Assembly: GCF_007827045.1 (NCBI RefSeq)
Contig: NZ_RPFW01000004.1
Span: 924,792 to 988,791, forward strand
Direction: 5' to 3'
Length of the DNA: 64,000 nucleotides
From: Trebonia kvetii
Lineage (GTDB): Bacteria; Actinomycetota; Actinomycetes; Streptosporangiales; Streptosporangiaceae
The notes beneath the pieces are model-generated. The model searched no databases and had not been told where the DNA came from. It worked only from the letters and a program-made list of their open reading frames with translations. The position numbers were made by a program, and so were the translations under genes. Position 1 is the stretch's first letter, and each line of letters begins with the position of its first letter. Positions 16,458 through 25,632 of the stretch are shown here, in pieces.

Positions 16458-16789
16458 CTAGACCGTGCAGGTCCAGTCGTCCGGGCTGTGCAGCGGCCCC
16501 GCGGCTTCGTCGCCGGGCGGCGGGAAGTGCACCTTGAGCGTGAAGGCGTGCGGTGTCGGGCCGTGCGCGCGCAGGTGATGCACCCGCTCCTCGGCCTCGG
16601 CCACGGTGGGGATGTGCCCGCGCGGTATCCACCAGGCGGCCATGTAGGCCTCACGCATCAACTCGAACCATTCGCGCCGTCGGCGAGCGCGTTCACCGGG
16701 TCGAGATTCGCCACGAAATCCGCGAGTTGCGGGCTGTCCAGCGGTGCGACGAGCCGTCCGACATTGACCTCAGCGAGCACGTAGTCCAT
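16458..16789 (-). pseudogene. DUF3291-family gene with internal deletion and frameshift
   Basis: From ATG at 16789 the minus strand reads MDYVLAEVNVGRLVAPLDSP and on to FVANLDPVNALADG, the standard N-terminus of DUF3291 proteins. At about 16680 the frame breaks. The other frame gives REWFELMREAYMAAWWIPRG and HIPTVAEAEERVHHLRAHGP, the family's C-terminal half, ending with a TAG at 16458-16460. About 55 central residues (the region normally containing an SVWES-like motif) are missing. A 67-residue C-terminal fragment could still be translated from an internal ATG. Confidence 0.7.
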
Positions 16790-16847
16790 GGGCCGATGCT
16801 GCCAGACGCCGCTCGGCGCGGGCAACCGCGTTTCCGCCTGCCCTCCG

Positions 16848-16905
16848 GTCAGCCCAGCCAGTCAGCCCGGCCGGTCAGCACGGCCGGTCAGCCCAGCCAG
16901 TCAGC
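16848..16905. repeat. 13-bp tandem repeats across the SDR stop codon
   Basis: Four 13-base units begin at 16848, 16861, 16874 and 16887 (GTCAGCCCAGCCA, GTCAGCCCGGCCG, GTCAGCACGGCCG, GTCAGCCCAGCCA), and a fifth partial unit GTCAGC begins at 16900. The TGA of the SDR gene is the TCA in the fifth unit, so each unit repeats the stop triplet. Confidence 0.85.
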
Positions 16906-17650
16906 GCAAGTACGAGGCGCCGTTAAGGTCGAGTACCGCGCCGCTCGACCAGGCCGACTCGGGCGAGGCCAGGTAGACGACGGCGGCGGCGACCTCGCGG
17001 GGCGTGGCGACCCGGTTGAACGGGCTCTGCGCCCGGATGACGTCGCCCGCCGGGGTGGCGAGTTCCTCCGCCGTCATGTCCGTCGCCACGTACCCGGGCG
17101 CCACCGAGGCGACGGTGATGCCATGCGGCGCCAGCGCCACGGCGAGCGACTGCCCGAAGGCGTGCAGCCCCGCCTTGCTGGCACCGTACGCCGGATGCGC
17201 GGGCTCGCCCCTATAGGCGCCGCGGGACCCGACGTTGACGATCCGCCCGCCCTTGCCGGCCGCGACCATGAGCCGCACAGCGCACCAGGTGGCGTTGGCC
17301 GCGCCGGTCAGGTTGATGCCCAGGGTGGCCTGCCAGGCCGCCTGCCACTCCTCGTAGGAGGTGCCGAGCACCGGGTGGCCGCCGTAGATCCCGGCGTTGT
17401 TGACGAGAACGTCGAGCCCGCCAAGCTGGCCGGCCGCGTCGTCGACCATCGCGCGGACCGCGTCCGGGTCAGTCAGGTCGGCCCGGACGATGACATGACC
17501 ACGGCCGGGCAGCGAATCGCGCACCGCTTCCGCGGCGGCGACGCCGTGGATGCAGTGCACCGCCACCCGGTCACCGCGTTCCGCGAAACCCCGGACGATC
17601 GCGGCGCCGATGCCCCGCGACCCGCCTGTAACAAGAACCGCACGACTCAC
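16901..17650 (-). CDS. Short-chain dehydrogenase/reductase (FabG-like)
   Basis: The 249-residue protein is a classical SDR. It has the cofactor motif VLVTGGSRGIGAAIVRGF near residue 6, NNAGIYG near residue 87, and the active-site Ser in GRIVNVGSRGAYRG. The Tyr and Lys are in HPAYGASKAGLHAFG, and the C-terminal signature is SGAVLDLNG. The residue after strand 2 (HCIHG, no Arg) leaves NAD versus NADP open. The substrate is a keto or hydroxy compound of unknown nature. It lies 33 bases downstream of the DUF1697 gene on the same strand. Its stop codon lies in a 13-bp tandem repeat. Confidence 0.9.
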   Translation of the reverse strand: MSRAVLVTGGSRGIGAAIVRGFAERGDRVAVHCIHGVAAAEAVRDSLPGRGHVIVRADLTDPDAVRAMVDDAAGQLGGLDVLVNNAGIYGGHPVLGTSYEEWQAAWQATLGINLTGAANATWCAVRLMVAAGKGGRIVNVGSRGAYRGEPAHPAYGASKAGLHAFGQSLAVALAPHGITVASVAPGYVATDMTAEELATPAGDVIRAQSPFNRVATPREVAAAVVYLASPESAWSSGAVLDLNGASYLR

Positions 17651-17683
17651 GCCGCGACTTTACCGGTTGGCGGTCCCGCCCGG

Positions 17684-18256
17684 TCAGCTACCGCACAGGT
17701 CAAGCAGCTTGGTCATCGTCGCCCAGTTCCGCGCCGTGCCCGTGGCGCCGGTTTTCCTGCCGGTGACGTAGCGCATCAGCACCTCCGCGAGCACGCTGCG
17801 GCCAAAGCCTTCCGGCGTGTGCAGGTAGAGCGTGCGCCCGACCGCGAGGACCTCGTCGCCGCTGCCCGCCTGAGCCGCCTTCGCGCGGGCAGTGTCCAGC
17901 CTGGTCAGCAGCTCCGGCCACGGAGGCTCACTCAGCACGACGGCGTGCACCCGCCGCGGGTCGGGCTCGCCGGGGAACGGGTTGGCCGCGTGGATGCGCG
18001 CGAGTTCCTCCCGGCTCAGCACCACGACGGGCGTGGTCACCCCGAGCTTCGCCGCGATCGCCTCGGTCATCGCCCGCGCCAGGGCGGCGGTGTCCGCGTC
18101 CGCCTCCGCGACGGTGAACAGCACGTTCCCGCTCTGGATGTACGTCGACACGTCCGTGTGCCCGAGATCGGCGACCAGCGCCCGCAGGTCAGCCATTGGA
18201 ACCTTGTTATTGCCGCCGACGTTGATCCCCCGCAGCAGCGCGACATGCGTGGCCAT
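17684..18256 (-). CDS. DUF1697-domain protein
   Basis: The protein of about 190 residues starts MATHVALLRGINVGGNNKVP, the hallmark of DUF1697, and contains the conserved YIQSGNVLFTV and FGRSVLAEVLMRYVTGRKTG. It ends ARNWATMTKLLDLC, matching the family's TxRNWxTVxKL motif. An in-frame ATG at 18298 exists but adds non-conserved sequence, so I use 18256. Function is unknown. It precedes the SDR gene on the same strand with a short gap. Confidence 0.88.
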   Translation of the reverse strand: MATHVALLRGINVGGNNKVPMADLRALVADLGHTDVSTYIQSGNVLFTVAEADADTAALARAMTEAIAAKLGVTTPVVVLSREELARIHAANPFPGEPDPRRVHAVVLSEPPWPELLTRLDTARAKAAQAGSGDEVLAVGRTLYLHTPEGFGRSVLAEVLMRYVTGRKTGATGTARNWATMTKLLDLCGS

Positions 18257-18351
18257 GCCGCCATTCTGCCCCAGGCCCCGTGCCATCTCAGCGCGCACCG
18301 CCGACCCTAGGCGCCAGACGGCCTCCGACGTCGGTGCCGGGCGGGCGGCGA

Positions 18352-19524
18352 CTACGCTGCCTCGGTGATGTCGGCGAGGGCGCAGGCGATGTTGTCGGGG
18401 CCGCCGGCCTCGTTGGCGAGAGCGATCAGCCGGCCGACCACCTCCTCGGGTGACAGCGCGGCATCCGCCAGCGTCCCCCTGATCGCGGCCACCGGGACCG
18501 CTGCGGTCAGCCCGTCGGAGCAGAGCAGGTAGCGGTCGCCTGCCCGCGCGTCGAGCAGCGACAGGTCGGCCGTCCCCGCCTCGCTCACCTGTGCCTCGGG
18601 CATTCCCGACTCCCGCATCAACTCAGCCGAGATGCCGAGCGCCCGGACCAGCAGGGAGCGCTGCGGGTGGGATCCCGCCTCCTCCGGCGTCAGCCGGCCG
18701 GCGTCGATCATCGACTGGGTCACCGAATGGTCGTGCGTGATCTGGAACAGGCCGCCGTCGCGGAACAGGTAGGCGCGCGAGTCGCCGATGTGCACAAGGC
18801 CGAGCCGGGACCCGGACAGCAGCATCGCGGTCAGCGTCGACCCGCTGCTTGGCGCACCGGAAGTCGCATCGGAAGTCGCATCGAAAATCCCACCGGGTGG
18901 CGCGATGGAGCGCACCGAGGCGCTCGCCGCGGAGACCGCGTCGGACAGCACGTTGAGCAGGTCTCCGGGCGCCACCGAGTCGAGGTCGCGCAGCGCGTCG
19001 ATGGCGGCGGCGCTCGCCAGGTCGCCTGCCGGGCCGAAGCCGTCGGCGACGGCCACCAGACGGGGGCCGGCGGCGACCGCGTCCTGGTTCTGCGCGCGGA
19101 CGAGCCCGATGTCCGAGGCGGCGGCGTACCTGATGGCGAGCGGAGCGCTCGACGTCGACGATGCGGGGGCGGAAGGAACTGACATGGCGGTTGCTCCCTC
19201 GGAGAAGTAGCCGATGAGGAATTGAGCAAGCCGCTGACGTTCGGCGAATTCAGCTTCGGTCACCCGCAAGAAGGCAGTCACCAAGGCGACGGCATTAGCC
19301 GGCGACGCCTCGACCACGGCGCCGATCTGGGCGAGCGGCATGCCGAGACGGCGCAGCCACGCGACAAGCCGGGCCCGCTCGAGCTGGGACGGCTCGTAAT
19401 AGCGGTACCCGGACCACGCGTCGACCCGGAACGGCCGCAGCAGCCCGAGGTCGTCATACAGTCGCAGCGCCTTCGGCGACAGCCGGGACAGGCGAGCGAA
19501 CTCGCCGATCGTCAGCAGCTTCAC
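18352..19524 (-). CDS. MerR-type DNA-binding domain fused to a PP2C protein phosphatase
   Basis: The 390-residue protein combines two domains. Residues 1-105 form a MerR winged helix (LLTIGEFARLSRLSPKALRL, YDDLGLLRPFRVD, GYRYYEPSQLERARLVAWLR) with a short dimerisation helix. Residues about 130-390 form a PPM/PP2C phosphatase: the first acidic motif is DIGLVRAQNQDA (metal-binding Asp), then VAVADGFGPAGD, then GLVHIGDSRAYLFRDG, and late LLCSDGLTAAV and GGPDNIACALAD. The metal-binding residues are largely present, although the second motif reads DGFGPAGD where PP2Cs usually have DGMGG. The start could be GTG at 19533, 19530 or 19524; the last gives the usual MerR beginning. In place of a small-molecule effector domain the regulator carries a Ser/Thr phosphatase. 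Confidence 0.88.
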   Translation of the reverse strand: MKLLTIGEFARLSRLSPKALRLYDDLGLLRPFRVDAWSGYRYYEPSQLERARLVAWLRRLGMPLAQIGAVVEASPANAVALVTAFLRVTEAEFAERQRLAQFLIGYFSEGATAMSVPSAPASSTSSAPLAIRYAAASDIGLVRAQNQDAVAAGPRLVAVADGFGPAGDLASAAAIDALRDLDSVAPGDLLNVLSDAVSAASASVRSIAPPGGIFDATSDATSGAPSSGSTLTAMLLSGSRLGLVHIGDSRAYLFRDGGLFQITHDHSVTQSMIDAGRLTPEEAGSHPQRSLLVRALGISAELMRESGMPEAQVSEAGTADLSLLDARAGDRYLLCSDGLTAAVPVAAIRGTLADAALSPEEVVGRLIALANEAGGPDNIACALADITEAA

Positions 19525-19535
19525 AGCCACCACCC

Positions 19536-19562
19536 TGAGGGTTCACCCAAGGGGAAGGTCAA
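19536..19562 (-). promoter_or_regulatory. MerR-type promoter/operator upstream of the MerR-PP2C gene
   Basis: Read on the minus strand, TTGACC is followed by TTCCCCTTGGGTGAACCCT and then CAGGGT. This resembles a -35 and a weak -10 separated by the long spacer used by MerR proteins, with an imperfect CCTT/GGGT dyad in the spacer. It would place transcription next to the GTG start, giving a near-leaderless message. Autoregulation is inferred. Confidence 0.35.
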
Positions 19563-19566
19563 CCAC

Positions 19567-20775
19567 CTACTGACGGTAGGAGGAAAGGAACTCGCCGAGC
19601 CGTCCGATCGCCTCCGACAGCACCTCGACGGGGGCGAGGAACACCACCCGGATGTGGTCGGTCGACGGCAGGTTGAACCCGGTGCCATGGGTAAGCAGCA
19701 GGTGCTGCTGCTCGAGCAGGTCGATGCACATCCGCTGGTCATCGACGATCTTGTGCACCTCGGGGTCGAGCCGGGGGAACAGGTAGAGCGCGCCGGCCGG
19801 CTTGTAGCAGTCGACTCCGGGTATCTCGGTCAGCGCCGACCAGGCGAGATCGCGCTGGTCGCGCAGCCGCCCGCCAGGCAGCAGCAGCGGCGTGATGTCG
19901 ATGCCGCCGTCGAGCGCCGCGGGGATCGCGTGCTGCGCCGGGACGTTGGGGCACATCCGCATGTTGGCGAGCAGCTCAAGACCCTCGCGGTACTCCGCGA
20001 TCGGCTCGCGCGGCCCGGACACGACCAGCCAGCCTGAGCGGAAACCGGCCAGCCGGTAGGTCTTGGACATGCCGCCCATGGTGAGCACGGGAAGGTCAGG
20101 AGCGAGTGCCGCCGCACTGTGGTGGATCGCGCCGTCGAACAGGATCTGGTCGTAGATCTCATCGGCGAGCACCAGCAGGTTGTGCCTCCTGGCGACCTCG
20201 AGCAGCGCGAGCAGCGTGGCACGCGAGTAGACCGCCCCTGTCGGGTTGTTCGGGTTGATGATCACCAGGGCGCGGGTCTTGGGGGTGACCAGCGACGCGA
20301 CGTGCTCGACGTCCGGGTTCCAGTCGAGATCCTCGGCGCACCGGTAGTGCACCGCCCGCCCCCCGCCGAGGTTGACCGCGCCGGTCCACAGCGGGTAGTC
20401 GGGCGACGGCACGAGCACCTCGTCGCCCGGGTTGAGCAGCGCCTGCAGCGCCATCACGATCAGCTCGGACACGCCGTTGCCGAGGTAGACGTCGTCCGGG
20501 GTGACGCCGGCCACCCCGAGCCGCCCGAAGTACCTGGCGACCGCCTCGCGGGCGGGGGCGATGCCGCGCGCGTCGCTGTAGCCCTGCGAGTCGGCGATCG
20601 AGGCGGTCACATGAGACAGCACCGCGTCGGGCGTGAACAGCCCGAACGGCGCCGGGTTGCCGATGTTCAGCTTGATGATCTCGTGCCCCTGTGCCTCAAG
20701 CTCGCGAGCTCGCCGGAGCACCGGTCCGCGTATGTCGTAACGGACGTCGGCAAGACGGCTCGCCTGAGACACCAC
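19567..20775 (-). CDS. PLP-dependent aminotransferase class I/II (alanine-aminotransferase-like)
   Basis: The enzyme of 402 residues has HEIIKLNIGNPAPFGLFTPD near the N-terminus and IINPNNPTGAVYSR near residue 175. LVLADEIYDQILFDG follows, and the PLP-binding Lys is in TMGGMSKTYRLAGFRSGW. This combination is typical of AlaA/AspC-like aminotransferases in actinobacteria, which move amino groups between glutamate or alanine and keto acids. The GTG at 20775 has GGGGAGG six bases upstream. The frame is open to 20973, but that part has no family similarity. It begins immediately next to the dispersed element copy C. Confidence 0.9.
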   Translation of the reverse strand: MVSQASRLADVRYDIRGPVLRRARELEAQGHEIIKLNIGNPAPFGLFTPDAVLSHVTASIADSQGYSDARGIAPAREAVARYFGRLGVAGVTPDDVYLGNGVSELIVMALQALLNPGDEVLVPSPDYPLWTGAVNLGGGRAVHYRCAEDLDWNPDVEHVASLVTPKTRALVIINPNNPTGAVYSRATLLALLEVARRHNLLVLADEIYDQILFDGAIHHSAAALAPDLPVLTMGGMSKTYRLAGFRSGWLVVSGPREPIAEYREGLELLANMRMCPNVPAQHAIPAALDGGIDITPLLLPGGRLRDQRDLAWSALTEIPGVDCYKPAGALYLFPRLDPEVHKIVDDQRMCIDLLEQQHLLLTHGTGFNLPSTDHIRVVFLAPVEVLSEAIGRLGEFLSSYRQ

Positions 20776-20959
20776 TGTGGGCCTCCCCAGTTCGTGATCG
20801 CGTGCTAAAGGACAGCGGGCCGCGCCGAGCAGACCCGATGCCAGAATGTTACCGGCTCGGCGCCGGTCCCCCCTGGCAATAACTGGACCTGAAGTGGCCA
20901 GCCTGACTCTGCGCCCCAGATCACTGAGCCTGCGAGCCGCGCCGTGCAGCCAGATCACC

Positions 20960-20997
20960 AAAACCAGGAACATCCCGAACGGCTGCGTGGCTTTGCG
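20960..20997 (+). repeat. Dispersed intergenic element, copy C
   Basis: AAAACCAGGAACATCCCGAA and CGGCTGCGTGGCTTTGCG match the first half of copies A, B and D. The pyrimidine tail is not conserved here. It lies between the S53-type gene's stop and the aminotransferase start. Confidence 0.45.
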
Positions 20998-21015
20998 TAC
21001 CCGGTTTCGGGGTTC

Positions 21016-24000
21016 CTAGAACGCCCCGAGGCCGTTGGGGGTGCCGAGGCCGGTCGGCGCGTCGTAGCCGGGCTTGGCGACGCACAGGTAGTCCTTGCCG
21101 CAGGATGCGCCGCCCGCATTGAAGAACCAGTCGTTGTTGCCGGAAACCACGTCGAACAGGTCCTTCGCGTGCGCGTACTCGTATCCCGGCTTGATCTTCG
21201 CGGCGTTGCCCGCCAGGCCGTAGATGCCGCCGATGATCGGCGAGGACGCGCTCGTGCCGCCCACCATGACCCAGCCGCCCCAGTCCTTGTTGTAGAGGGC
21301 GAGGTTGAAGGCGACCGCGGACACGTCGGCGACGGTGCGTCCCGGGCAGTTCTTGTCATGCTGCCAGGACGGCTTGGCCACGTAGGCGGAGCAGCCGGAC
21401 GCGCCGGCCCCGAGGCCCCCGGTGTTCCACGCCGTCTCGCGCCAGCCGCGCTTGTTCGCCGCCTTGAACAGCTCGGTGCCGCCGGCCGCGGTCACCGTGG
21501 GGAGGTTGGCGGGGAACGACGCCGCCGAGTAGCCGAAGTCGCCCGTCGACACGACGATCGCGTGGCCAGGATGGTTGTAGCCGCGTGCGTCTGCCAGGTC
21601 CTGCCCGGTTTCCCTGCCGCCGTAGCTGTTGGAGACGGCGACGGCACCGAGCCTGATCGCGGTGTTCACCCCGGCCGACAGCTGGTCGAAGTCCTGCCCG
21701 TTCGCCTCGACGACCAGGATGCGGCATCGCGGGCAGGCGGCGGAGACCATGTCGACGTCAAGCGTCGCCTCCAGGTCCCAGCCGGACAGCACGCCGGAGG
21801 CCGGCAGGTGCTTCGCCGAGCCGGTCTGGCCCACCTTGCGGAAGCAGCCGTTGGCGGTCGTGCAGGGCCCCAGGCCGTATTCGCGCCGGTAGTCGTTGAG
21901 GTAGGTCTCCAGCTTCGGCGTGTCGAAGGCTTCGACAACCGCCACAGTCGCCCGGCTGCCGCGGCTGACGGGCAGCCGGTAGGCGTGCTCGATGTCCTTC
22001 GCGCCCCAGCCGGCCGGCTTCTTCGCCGCGGCGCTGCTCGTCTTGTTGGCCGCGGGTTCCGGCGCGACCAGCACGAAGCACTGCGCCTGGCCGGGCCCCG
22101 GCGCGGCGCACGCCGACCGGTACCCGGACGCGGCCGCGCCGGACGCGCCGCTAGCCGCGGGCAGCTGGGCGGACGTCAGCGAGGTGGTCGCGGCGCGTGC
22201 GCCGGCGGCGAAGGTGACCAGTTCCGCCGCCCGCTGCGCGGCCGTCTCGCTGGCTGCCGCGACGGTGGTCTGCGTGGCGAACGCCTTGCTGATCGTCTCC
22301 GTGAGCTTGCCGCCGGCGGCGTCGGCCGCGCTGACCTTGAGCGACACGAAGCTCCCGGGCGGCGCACCGAACGCCAGGGTCCAGGCGCCGCCCCCGCCGG
22401 TCACGGTCGCCGGCTTCCAGGTGGCCCCGTTGTCGAGCGAGTACTGCGCCGTCACGCCGGTCACCGCCGCGGGCGACGTCACCAGCGCCTGGTGGCCGAC
22501 GGTCAGGCTGACCTGCTGCGCGCCGGCGGCCGTCGTCCCGTCGAGCGCGATGCCCGCGACCTGGTAGCCGAAGTTGAGCAGCGGCTCGACCTCGCACCGG
22601 TTCGAGCCGTCGGCGCAGAACCAGCCGCTCGGCAGCCCGTTGGAAAGCCCGGTGCCCGAACGCCACGTCCAGGTGTCGGAGATCGCGGTGGACAGCGGGA
22701 ACAGCGCGCCGGTCCGCCTGGCACGCAGCCGCAGCGACACGGTCGACGGCCCGGCGGGCAGGTTGAGCTCGTCGAAGAAGGTGCCGAAGATCTGATCGGG
22801 TTCGATCGTCCCCGCCTGTTGCTGCTTCCCGTTCACAGCGATCATGTAGTTGCCGGTGATCGTCCCGACTCGCCGCGCGAAGCCCTGCGAGAATCCGGTG
22901 CCGGTGTGCCCGGGTGTGTCATCGGTGAACGGGTTGAGGTCGAGTGCCAGCGAGTTGACGGTCCGGCTCGCGGACAGCGGGGTGCCGAAGAATCCCTGCG
23001 TGCCGGGTATGGAGGCCTGCTGGCCGGAGTTGAGCGGCGTGTGCAGCGGGTAGACGTTCCAGTCCTGCGTGGTGTCCGAGCCCGCGGCGAAGGAGCGGAT
23101 GGCGTCCAACTGCCCGCCGCCAAGCGCGTCGTTGGACTGGAAGTACTCGTTCTCCCAGAACACGCCGGGACCGCCGAGCAGGTGCTCGGTTACCTTGGCG
23201 GGCACCTGCACCGGCGTGATGGCCGAGAGGCTGCCGACGCTGTCGAATGCCGCGGTGCTGAAGCCGCCGAGCTGCACCCCGCCGATGGTGTCGACGTCAG
23301 AGGCGTACACGGCGTGCACGGTGGCCAGCGACGCGGCGGGCATCGTGAAGTGCTGCGAGTGGATCAGCCCGCTGGTGTCCTGGAAAACCCCCGCATACAG
23401 GTCGGGGTCGGTGGCCGGTATCGGAGAGGAGCCGGAGGGCGCCTGGAGCCAGGCGTTGGCGAACTCCTTCAGCGTGCCACCGGGGATCCGCTGGGTTGTC
23501 GTGTTGAGCCAGGTGGGGAAGCCGGGACCCTGGATGAGGGTGAAGGCGCTGATGTCGCCGCGCGAGTCGGAGATCGCGAACTCGACCGAGGAGATGAGCA
23601 GGTTCGACGGCTTGGGCGTGCTGAACGTGACCTTGCTCGACGCGGTGGCCGCCCGCAGCGTGAGGGTCGCGTTGCCGTTGATGACGATCCGCGGCACGAA
23701 CACGGCGTGCAGGCCGGTCGGGAAGCCCTTCCTGTCGGTCGTGGTGAACCAGGTGAACGCCCAGTAGGTCCCGGTGGGCAGGGAGAACCTGGCGGTGCCG
23801 TGGTAGAAGGCGTTCGGCTCCTCGTAGGGGTCGCCGTAGATGCTGTTGTTCGCCGCGTCGAACAGGAAGACAAAGTCGCCGGTGTCCGGCTTGCCCTTCG
23901 CCGTCACCCCGCGCAGCGTGACCTCGTGCATCTTGAACGCGGGGGTCTTCGGCTCCGCGGCGCGCTGCCTGGCGGCGGCCGCGGCCCGCGACGCCGTGGC

Positions 24001-24612
24001 GCCCGCGACGCCGGGCGCGGAGATCCACACCCCGCCGGCGAACAGCCCCTCGCTCCCGTAGCTGGCGGTGCCGTGGTCGGCGGCGAACTGCCGCGTCAGG
24101 GCGGCGGCGAACGCCTTGCCGCCTGCCGCGGTGAGGTACCCGGTGGCCGCGCCTGCCGCCGCGTGGGTGATCGTCACCCCGGGCAGCCGCGGGGTCCGCC
24201 CGCTGTAGGTGATCCGCACCGGCAGCGTGGCGCCGCCCGGCTGCGCGGCCACGTCGAACAGGCTCAGGTCGAGACCGCGCCCGAGATAGGGCAGCGCGAC
24301 GTCGGGGACGGCGTACTGGCGGCCCGCGATGCGCAGTTCGGTGAGCGCGGCGGAAAAGCCGGAGCCCGCCAGTGACACGGAGGTGGACTTGCCGTTGATG
24401 AGCAGCCGGTCACCGTTAATCAACAGGACGGATTTATTAGCGTGACCTGATTGGCTTATCGGCGAGGAAAGCGACGCGGTTGCCGCGGGCGCGGCGGCGC
24501 TGCCTCCGGCGAACGCGGGGGCGGCGAGAACGCCGCCGATGGCTGCGAGCGCTGCGCAGACGGCGATCAGGATACGGACACGCCCGGCAGGCCACCCGAT
24601 GATGCGTCGCAC
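21016..24612 (-). CDS. Secreted sedolisin (S53)-type peptidase with very long N-terminal region
   Basis: The 1198-residue protein begins with a signal peptide (basic MRRIIGWPAGRVR, hydrophobic core, then APAFAGGSAA). The catalytic domain is the C-terminal 330 residues, from DIEHAYRLPVSRGSRATVAV. The likely acid pair is Glu948 and Asp952 in DLEATLDVDM, the oxyanion-region Asp is in VVSTGDFGYSAAS, and the nucleophile is Ser1121 in GGTSASSP. The segment between the signal and the catalytic domain is about 850 residues, far longer than a normal S53 propeptide, and looks like several beta-rich modules. The chain ends GYDAPTGLGTPNGLGAF, near the calcium-site end of sedolisins. S8 subtilisin homology is an alternative, but the Glu-x3-Asp spacing favours S53. 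Confidence 0.8.
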   Translation of the reverse strand: MRRIIGWPAGRVRILIAVCAALAAIGGVLAAPAFAGGSAAAPAATASLSSPISQSGHANKSVLLINGDRLLINGKSTSVSLAGSGFSAALTELRIAGRQYAVPDVALPYLGRGLDLSLFDVAAQPGGATLPVRITYSGRTPRLPGVTITHAAAGAATGYLTAAGGKAFAAALTRQFAADHGTASYGSEGLFAGGVWISAPGVAGATASRAAAAARQRAAEPKTPAFKMHEVTLRGVTAKGKPDTGDFVFLFDAANNSIYGDPYEEPNAFYHGTARFSLPTGTYWAFTWFTTTDRKGFPTGLHAVFVPRIVINGNATLTLRAATASSKVTFSTPKPSNLLISSVEFAISDSRGDISAFTLIQGPGFPTWLNTTTQRIPGGTLKEFANAWLQAPSGSSPIPATDPDLYAGVFQDTSGLIHSQHFTMPAASLATVHAVYASDVDTIGGVQLGGFSTAAFDSVGSLSAITPVQVPAKVTEHLLGGPGVFWENEYFQSNDALGGGQLDAIRSFAAGSDTTQDWNVYPLHTPLNSGQQASIPGTQGFFGTPLSASRTVNSLALDLNPFTDDTPGHTGTGFSQGFARRVGTITGNYMIAVNGKQQQAGTIEPDQIFGTFFDELNLPAGPSTVSLRLRARRTGALFPLSTAISDTWTWRSGTGLSNGLPSGWFCADGSNRCEVEPLLNFGYQVAGIALDGTTAAGAQQVSLTVGHQALVTSPAAVTGVTAQYSLDNGATWKPATVTGGGGAWTLAFGAPPGSFVSLKVSAADAAGGKLTETISKAFATQTTVAAASETAAQRAAELVTFAAGARAATTSLTSAQLPAASGASGAAASGYRSACAAPGPGQAQCFVLVAPEPAANKTSSAAAKKPAGWGAKDIEHAYRLPVSRGSRATVAVVEAFDTPKLETYLNDYRREYGLGPCTTANGCFRKVGQTGSAKHLPASGVLSGWDLEATLDVDMVSAACPRCRILVVEANGQDFDQLSAGVNTAIRLGAVAVSNSYGGRETGQDLADARGYNHPGHAIVVSTGDFGYSAASFPANLPTVTAAGGTELFKAANKRGWRETAWNTGGLGAGASGCSAYVAKPSWQHDKNCPGRTVADVSAVAFNLALYNKDWGGWVMVGGTSASSPIIGGIYGLAGNAAKIKPGYEYAHAKDLFDVVSGNNDWFFNAGGASCGKDYLCVAKPGYDAPTGLGTPNGLGAF

Positions 24613-24721
24613 TGAGATTCTCCCCGTTGAGCCGTCGTCAAGCCGTTACTCGGCCAGTCCCGAGCCTTCTCTTATATACGGCACAACACAAGGGCTTAGC
24701 CGCGCTGCCGCGATAAATTAG

Positions 24722-25555
24722 CTAGCCCGTTACCGGGCGTCCGGTGATCTTCTCGAATAGCTCTGAATACCGCGCGGTGAGCACGGCGAGAACGTCACCG
24801 GGGATTTCCGGTCCCGGGGCGGTGCGGTCCCAGCCGATCGAGGTGGACCAGTCGCGCAGGTACTGCTTGTCGTAGGAGTGCTGCGGCCGTCCAGGCTGGT
24901 ACTCGTCGGCCGGCCAGAACCGGGAGGAGTCCGGGGTGAGCACCTCGTCGGCGAGCACGATCGTCCCGTCCTTGGCCTTGCCGAACTCGAGCTTGGTGTC
25001 GGCCACGATGATGCCGCGCTCGGCGGCCAGGTCCGCACCGCGCCGGTAGACCTCGAGAGTGATCCGCCGCAGCTCCGCCGCCGTCGCGGGGCCGACCAGG
25101 TCCTCGACCTCGTCGTAGGTCATCGGCTCGTCATGCCCGGCGGCCGCCTTCGTCGTCGGGGTGAACACCGGCTCGGGCAGCCGCGACGCCTCGACGAGCC
25201 CGTCGGGCAGCCGCACCCCCGACACGGCGCCGCTCTCCTGGTACGCGGTCAGGCCCAGGCCGGTCAGGTAGCCACGGGCGATGCACTCCACGGGGAGCAT
25301 CTCCAGGTGCTGGCAGCGGATCGCGCGGCCGGCCCACTCGGCTGGCACGTCGGTCGCGGAGATCACGTGGTTGGGTGCGATGTCGGCGAGCCGGTCGAAC
25401 CACCAAAGCGACAGCTGGGTCAGCACGCGGCCCTTGCCAGGCACCGGCGTGGGCAGCACCACGTCGTAGATGGATATCCGGTCCGAGGCGACAAGCAGCA
25501 GGTCATCGCCGTCCGCGTAGACCTCGCGGACCTTACCCGAGTGAATCAGCTCCAC
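24722..25555 (-). CDS. purC: Phosphoribosylaminoimidazole-succinocarboxamide synthase
   Basis: The 277-residue enzyme of purine biosynthesis ligates aspartate to CAIR using ATP. It shows the start VELIHSGKVREVYADGDDLL, then the ATP-grasp-like signature DRISIYDVVLPTPVPGKGRV. The substrate motif HLEMLPVECIARGYLTG, IIVADTKLEFG and LADEVLTPDSSRFWP follow, all characteristic of SAICAR synthase. GTG at 25555 is used because the frame upstream to 25744 is Pro/Ser-rich and unrelated. The gene stands apart from other pur genes in this window. Confidence 0.95.
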   Translation of the reverse strand: MELIHSGKVREVYADGDDLLLVASDRISIYDVVLPTPVPGKGRVLTQLSLWWFDRLADIAPNHVISATDVPAEWAGRAIRCQHLEMLPVECIARGYLTGLGLTAYQESGAVSGVRLPDGLVEASRLPEPVFTPTTKAAAGHDEPMTYDEVEDLVGPATAAELRRITLEVYRRGADLAAERGIIVADTKLEFGKAKDGTIVLADEVLTPDSSRFWPADEYQPGRPQHSYDKQYLRDWSTSIGWDRTAPGPEIPGDVLAVLTARYSELFEKITGRPVTG

Positions 25556-25632
25556 CTGGCTCTCCCGTCGATAACGGCCGTTCGCCGAGGCTGGTAAGCG
25601 TACTATCGCGGGTCGGCGTACGATCAGGTGAC

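Noticed and set aside
20944..24375. An 1143-residue plus-strand frame
   Set aside because: It is antisense to the S53-type gene, with long runs of Arg, Gly and Val and no recognisable motif.
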